Assembly: GCF_017875735.1 (NCBI RefSeq)
Contig: NZ_JAGGMZ010000001.1
Coordinates: 2,852,001 to 2,916,000 of the forward strand
Direction of reading: 5' to 3'
Length of the DNA stretch: 64,000 bases
Source of the DNA: Arthrobacter sp. CAN_C5
GTDB taxonomy: Bacteria > Actinomycetota > Actinomycetes > Actinomycetales > Micrococcaceae
Positions within the stretch are counted from its first letter, which is position 1; each line of letters begins with the position of its first letter. Positions 60,423-64,000 of this stretch are shown in pieces. Below the pieces are notes generated by a model. That model saw nothing but the letters and a program-made list of their open reading frames with translations, ran no database searches and was not told the DNA's origin. The position numbers were made by a program, and so were the translations under genes.

Positions 60423-61337
60423 ATGTCGACGACCACGCTCAACGAATCGGAACGCTCAGCACTGCCCCCAGTGAAAGCACGGCAGAAACGGTACGGCGCC
60501 GATCAGGTCTCCGGCCGCAAAATGGGTCTCCGGATGGTGATCGGCGCCATCGTCGCGCTCGTGTTCCTGCTGCCCTACGGCATCATGCTGGTGGGCTCCC
60601 TGAAGACCCGGTCAGAAATCCTTTCTGTGCCACCCGCCTACTTCCCCACCGAGGGCCTGCAATGGAGCAACTATGCAACCATGTGGGGCACCCCCGAAAC
60701 GCCGTTGCCCTACAACCTGATCTCCACGATCATCATTGCGGTGTTTGCGACCCTCCTCGTCCTTCTGGTGGCAACCCCCGCGGCGTACTACACGGCCAGG
60801 TTCCGCTTCCCGGGAAAGACTGTGTTCTTGTTCCTGGTCATCGTCACCCAGATGCTGCAGCCAGCGGTGCTGACCGCCGGCCTGTTTCGTGAAATGTTGC
60901 TCTTGGGGATCAACGACACCTGGCTGGCCATGATCCTGATCAACGCGGCCTTCAACCTCTCCTTCGCCCTCTGGATCATGCACAGCTTCTTCGCGGCGAT
61001 CCCGAAGGAAATCGATGAGGCGGCGCAGCTGGACGGCGCAGGAAAGCTCACGGTGATGTTCCGCGTGAACCTGCCGCTGGTCTGGCCGGGCATCGTCACC
61101 GCCGTCATCTTCACCTTTGTATCGTCCTGGAACGAGTTCGCGGCTTCCCTGGTGATCATGTCGACCGCGGAGAATCAGCCGCTATCGGTGGCACTGACCA
61201 AGTTCATCGGTCAGTATGCCACCTCGTGGCAGTACGTGTTTGGTATTTCAATTGTTGCTATCATTCCGGTGATCATCCTGTTCGCGCTGATCGAGAAGCG
61301 CCTGATCGGTGGCCTCACCGCAGGAGCAGTGAAGTAG
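60423..61337 (+). CDS. ABC sugar permease (MalG-like)
   Basis: The 304-residue permease has six helices and the EAA loop IDEAAQLDGAGKLTVMFRVN, then LPLVWPG. It is the second membrane subunit of the importer. The energising ATPase is expected elsewhere in the genome (MsmK/UgpC type). Confidence 0.92.
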   Translation: MSTTTLNESERSALPPVKARQKRYGADQVSGRKMGLRMVIGAIVALVFLLPYGIMLVGSLKTRSEILSVPPAYFPTEGLQWSNYATMWGTPETPLPYNLISTIIIAVFATLLVLLVATPAAYYTARFRFPGKTVFLFLVIVTQMLQPAVLTAGLFREMLLLGINDTWLAMILINAAFNLSFALWIMHSFFAAIPKEIDEAAQLDGAGKLTVMFRVNLPLVWPGIVTAVIFTFVSSWNEFAASLVIMSTAENQPLSVALTKFIGQYATSWQYVFGISIVAIIPVIILFALIEKRLIGGLTAGAVK

Positions 61338-61365
61338 CCCCTGCGGTGAAGCCCAGCGGTCGCGC

Positions 61366-61737
61366 TCAGGAGTAGTTCGGCAGTTCCTGGAGAGTCCACT
61401 CGTTGCCGTCGGGGTCGGCGAAGTAGACGAACCGGCCCCACTCCATTTCCTCGACACCGCGCGCAGATACGCCGTTGTCCGCGAGGTGTCTGAGGGCGTC
61501 GTCGGCGTTGGGGACCACGATCATGACCCCCTTTTGTGTCCCCGGAGCCATCTCGGTCAGGCCGGTCCCCATCACCAACGAGCAGGCGGATCCCGGTGGG
61601 GTGAGCTGGACGAATCTGACGTTCTCGTCGACCTGATGGTCCTGGTCGGCAATGAAGCCCACCTGGTCAACGTAAAAGGCTTTGGCCCGGTCAACATCAG
61701 TGACGGGGATCGGAACAACCTCAATCTTCCAGTCCAT
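61366..61737 (-). CDS. VOC-family protein (glyoxalase/bleomycin-resistance-like)
   Basis: The 123-residue protein is a single VOC module pair: VVPIPVTDVDRAKAFYVDQVGF at the start and FADPDGNEWTLQELP at the end, common in small metal-dependent dioxygenase/lyase-like proteins. Substrate unknown. It converges with the permease gene. Confidence 0.88.
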   Translation of the reverse strand: MDWKIEVVPIPVTDVDRAKAFYVDQVGFIADQDHQVDENVRFVQLTPPGSACSLVMGTGLTEMAPGTQKGVMIVVPNADDALRHLADNGVSARGVEEMEWGRFVYFADPDGNEWTLQELPNYS

Positions 61738-61873
61738 TTCGCAGTCCTCTCCTGGTCCTAGGGTCCACCCGGTGGCGGAAACTGCTCCACAGCCTAGGGC
61801 CTATTGAGGTCAGCTTTCGTCCGCAGTCGCGTGACTGGCAACTGCTGAGAAGGTTTGAATCCGCTGACTCCGC

Positions 61874-63079
61874 TCAGACGATCCGGGCGCCCCGTTTCCA
61901 GACGGCGTGGGTCAGGGGCACTCCCGGGCGGTAGGCCAGATGGGTGACCGATGGGGCGCTGAGCAGTTGCAGGTCGGCCCGATGCCCGACGGCGAGGGAT
62001 CCGACCGCGCGGGCGCCGTCGTCGTCGGCCCCGGTTTCCCGGTGGAGAGCCAGCGCGCCCCCGAAAGTGGCGGCGCGGACGGCCTCGTGGACGCTGAGCC
62101 CCATCTGCAGGACGGCGGTGGTCACGCAGTAGGCCATCGATGTGGTGTAGGAGGTGCCGGGATTGCAGTTGGAGGCCAACGCGATCTGGACGCCGGCATC
62201 CAGCAACGCGCGCCCGGGCGCCAGGGGCTGGCGGGTGGACAGGTCGCAGGCGGGTAGGCAGCCGGCCACCGTCCCCCGGGGTCCGGAGCCGTCGTCGTAC
62301 CCGGACCAGGTACCGGCAAGCGCGGCGATGTCGGCCTCGTTGAGGTAGTTCACGTGGTCCACGCTGGCGGCGCCGAACTCGACGGCGAGCTGCACACCCT
62401 CGCCGTGGCCCAACTGGTTCCCGTGGACCCGAAGGCCCAGCCCCGCCTCCCGGCAGGCGGCGAGGATCTCGCGGGACTGTCCGGCGGTGAAGGCACCACG
62501 CTCGCAGAACACGTCGGCCCAGCTGACGTAGGGGCGGACGGCGTCGAGCATCGGACCGCAGACCAGGCGCACATAGTCATCCGGGTCGATCCCGGTGGGG
62601 ACGAGGTGGGCGCCGAGGTAGGTCACCTCATCGACGACGCCCGCGGCGATGCGGGCGCTGCGGGCCTCATGCTCGACGTCGAGCCCGTACCCGGTCTTGG
62701 TTTCCAGGTAGGTGGTGCCGCCCGCGTTGGCTTCGGCGACCCGGCCGAGGACCAGCCGGGTGAGGTCATCATCCGATGCGGCCCGGGTGGCGTCGGTGGT
62801 GACGGCGATGCCGCCGGCGGCGTAGTCTTCGCCCGCCATCCGTGCCTCGAATTCGGCGGTGCGGTCCCCTGCGAAGACCAGATGGGTGTGACTGTCCACC
62901 CAGCCCGGGAGCCCTGCACGCCCCTGCGCGTCGATCCTGTCATCGGCGGCTGGCGCATCGGCCGCCGCGCCAATCCAGCTGATTCGTTCCCCTTCGAACA
63001 CCACTGCGGCGTCCCTGAGGACCGTGAGCTCACGGTCCTGGGTGGAGAGTTCACCGATGTTGGTGATCACGATGCTCAT
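61874..63079 (-). CDS. hutI: Imidazolonepropionase
   Basis: The 401-residue amidohydrolase has the metal-binding DSHTHLVFAGDR (about 61-72), the ETKTGYGLD motif and HGNQLGHGEG. The reaction opens the ring of imidazolone-5-propionate to formimidoylglutamate in histidine degradation. Its start overlaps the stop of hutF by 4 bases. Confidence 0.93.
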   Translation of the reverse strand: MSIVITNIGELSTQDRELTVLRDAAVVFEGERISWIGAAADAPAADDRIDAQGRAGLPGWVDSHTHLVFAGDRTAEFEARMAGEDYAAGGIAVTTDATRAASDDDLTRLVLGRVAEANAGGTTYLETKTGYGLDVEHEARSARIAAGVVDEVTYLGAHLVPTGIDPDDYVRLVCGPMLDAVRPYVSWADVFCERGAFTAGQSREILAACREAGLGLRVHGNQLGHGEGVQLAVEFGAASVDHVNYLNEADIAALAGTWSGYDDGSGPRGTVAGCLPACDLSTRQPLAPGRALLDAGVQIALASNCNPGTSYTTSMAYCVTTAVLQMGLSVHEAVRAATFGGALALHRETGADDDGARAVGSLAVGHRADLQLLSAPSVTHLAYRPGVPLTHAVWKRGARIV

Positions 63080-64000
63080 GCGTGTCCTTCCAGGGCGGCG
63101 GCCAGCAGGGCGCCCGGGTCGCCGAGCGCGTGATGGTGTCCGTCGCGTGCCACCAGATGACCGGCGACGACGACGGCTCCCACGTCAGCGGCGGTGGCGG
63201 TGAGCGGGAGCTGGCCGGGGGTGGATCCGGCCGTGCGCAGCGACATCGGGTTCACGCTGACCAGGTCGCAGGGACGCCCAATCTCGATGGCAGCCACGGG
63301 GGTGGCCATCGCGCGGGCTGCCCCGGTGGTGGCGGCGTCGAGCAGGCTGGCGGGGCTGAACCGGCCGCGCTGGCCCGAGCCCAGCCGTTCCCCCTGTTCG
63401 AGGGCCCGCATTTCCAGCCACGGGTCGATCACTGCGTGCTGGTCGGTGCCGAGCGCGATCCTCGCACCGGCATCCTGCAGGGCGCGGGCGGGGCCGATCC
63501 CGTCGGCCAGGTCCGCCTCGGTGGTGGGACAGATGACTGCTGTGGTTCCGGACCCTCCCAGCAGGGCGATGTCCTGATCGGTGAGGTGGGTGGCATGGAC
63601 CACGCTCAGCCGGTCGGAGAGAAACCCGACCTTCTGGAGCAGTCCCGTCGGTGTAGTGCCGTAGTGCTTTTCGCAGTCAGCGTTTTCGGCGGGTTGTTCG
63701 GACAGGTGGATGTGGACTGGGACATCGGTGGGGAGGCCTGCCGCGAGGAGGCGCAGGGCTGTTTCCGGGACGGCGCGGACCGAGTGCAGGGCTGCCCCGA
63801 CGGTGACGAACCCCGGGTCGAACTGGGCGGCGACGGTCCGGCGCAGGTCGGCGAACCGCTCCAGCCAGGCACCGGCGTGGGCGTCACCGAACCGTTCCTG
63901 ATCGGCGCTCAACGGCTTTCCAATGCCGCCGACCAGGTAGCAGGTGTCCAGCAGGGTCAGCCGGATTCCCGCAGCGACCGCGGCGCGGCACAAAGCCAGC
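63076..64000 (-). CDS. hutF: Formimidoylglutamate deiminase (partial)
   Basis: The C-terminal ~308 residues are visible; the N-terminus lies beyond the window end. An amidohydrolase core with IHLSEQPAEN, HATHLTDQD, ICPTTEADLADG and ALGTDQHAVIDPW matches HutF, which converts formimidoylglutamate to formylglutamate. With hutI it indicates the formylglutamate branch of histidine use; the next enzyme is not in view. Confidence 0.9.
   Translation of the reverse strand, partial: LALCRAAVAAGIRLTLLDTCYLVGGIGKPLSADQERFGDAHAGAWLERFADLRRTVAAQFDPGFVTVGAALHSVRAVPETALRLLAAGLPTDVPVHIHLSEQPAENADCEKHYGTTPTGLLQKVGFLSDRLSVVHATHLTDQDIALLGGSGTTAVICPTTEADLADGIGPARALQDAGARIALGTDQHAVIDPWLEMRALEQGERLGSGQRGRFSPASLLDAATTGAARAMATPVAAIEIGRPCDLVSVNPMSLRTAGSTPGQLPLTATAADVGAVVVAGHLVARDGHHHALGDPGALLAAALEGHA

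Overview
The window reads as a high-GC actinobacterial chromosome, most likely Micrococcaceae (Arthrobacter-like). The rpsB-tsf-pyrH-frr-cdsA order, an actinobacterial SAM-IV riboswitch ahead of metX, a cory-CC-star/ArsA pair next to cstA, a mycothiol-type nitroreductase relative and the YibE/F and Act-holin families all point there. No plasmid, prophage or CRISPR array is seen.

Layout. 1-12.5 kb is mostly core genome: a DUF485/solute:sodium symporter pair, a DivIVA-domain protein, the minus-strand translation/lipid block rpsB, tsf, pyrH, frr, cdsA, an M23 peptidase, a glutaryl-CoA-dehydrogenase-like enzyme, and cstA with a CC-star/ArsA-like ATPase pair. 12.5-16 kb is an insertion zone: a truncated serine recombinase, an SRPBCC gene cut by an IS30-family element (10-bp terminal repeats, 3-bp target duplication), and an IS3-family remnant. 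16-28.3 kb is an accessory island of redox, thiol, metal and electrophile-defence genes: DUF1622, a type II haloacid dehalogenase with an Asp-nucleophile hydrolase, a Csp-like 13-Cys copper-storage protein, an alpha/beta hydrolase-OsmC fusion, a cysteine hydrolase, thioredoxin, an ABM monooxygenase, a radical SAM protein, a small membrane protein, a Crp/Fnr regulator, an AhpD-like protein, and a MerR-controlled thioredoxin-like/flavoprotein pair with a convergent flavodoxin-like reductase. 28.3-53 kb returns to core or conserved genes with tRNA(CAU), tRNA-Asn, dnaG, dgt, dusB, yibE/F, glyS and metX. 53-61.3 kb is a sugar (probably amino-sugar) catabolic operon divergent from an ABC importer that lacks its own ATPase. 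61.9-64 kb starts a histidine-utilisation locus (hutI, hutF, running off the end).

Main finding. Three near-identical 17-bp motifs (GTGTCCT..n..CAGA, with an imperfect TGT-N8-(A/G)CA dyad) sit in island promoters: two in the divergent hydrolase-OsmC / cysteine-hydrolase interval and one before the membrane-protein/Crp-Fnr operon. Two of them lie about 41 bp upstream of the expected start of a TANNNT -10 box. A half-site precedes the radical SAM gene. This suggests a self-contained stress regulon run by the island's own Crp/Fnr regulator. Next to it, a MerR regulator with soft-metal-type cysteines faces a perfect 22-bp palindrome ahead of an apparently leaderless operon encoding a thioredoxin-like protein and an atypical disulfide flavoprotein. 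All assignments are by reading the sequence; no search was run.
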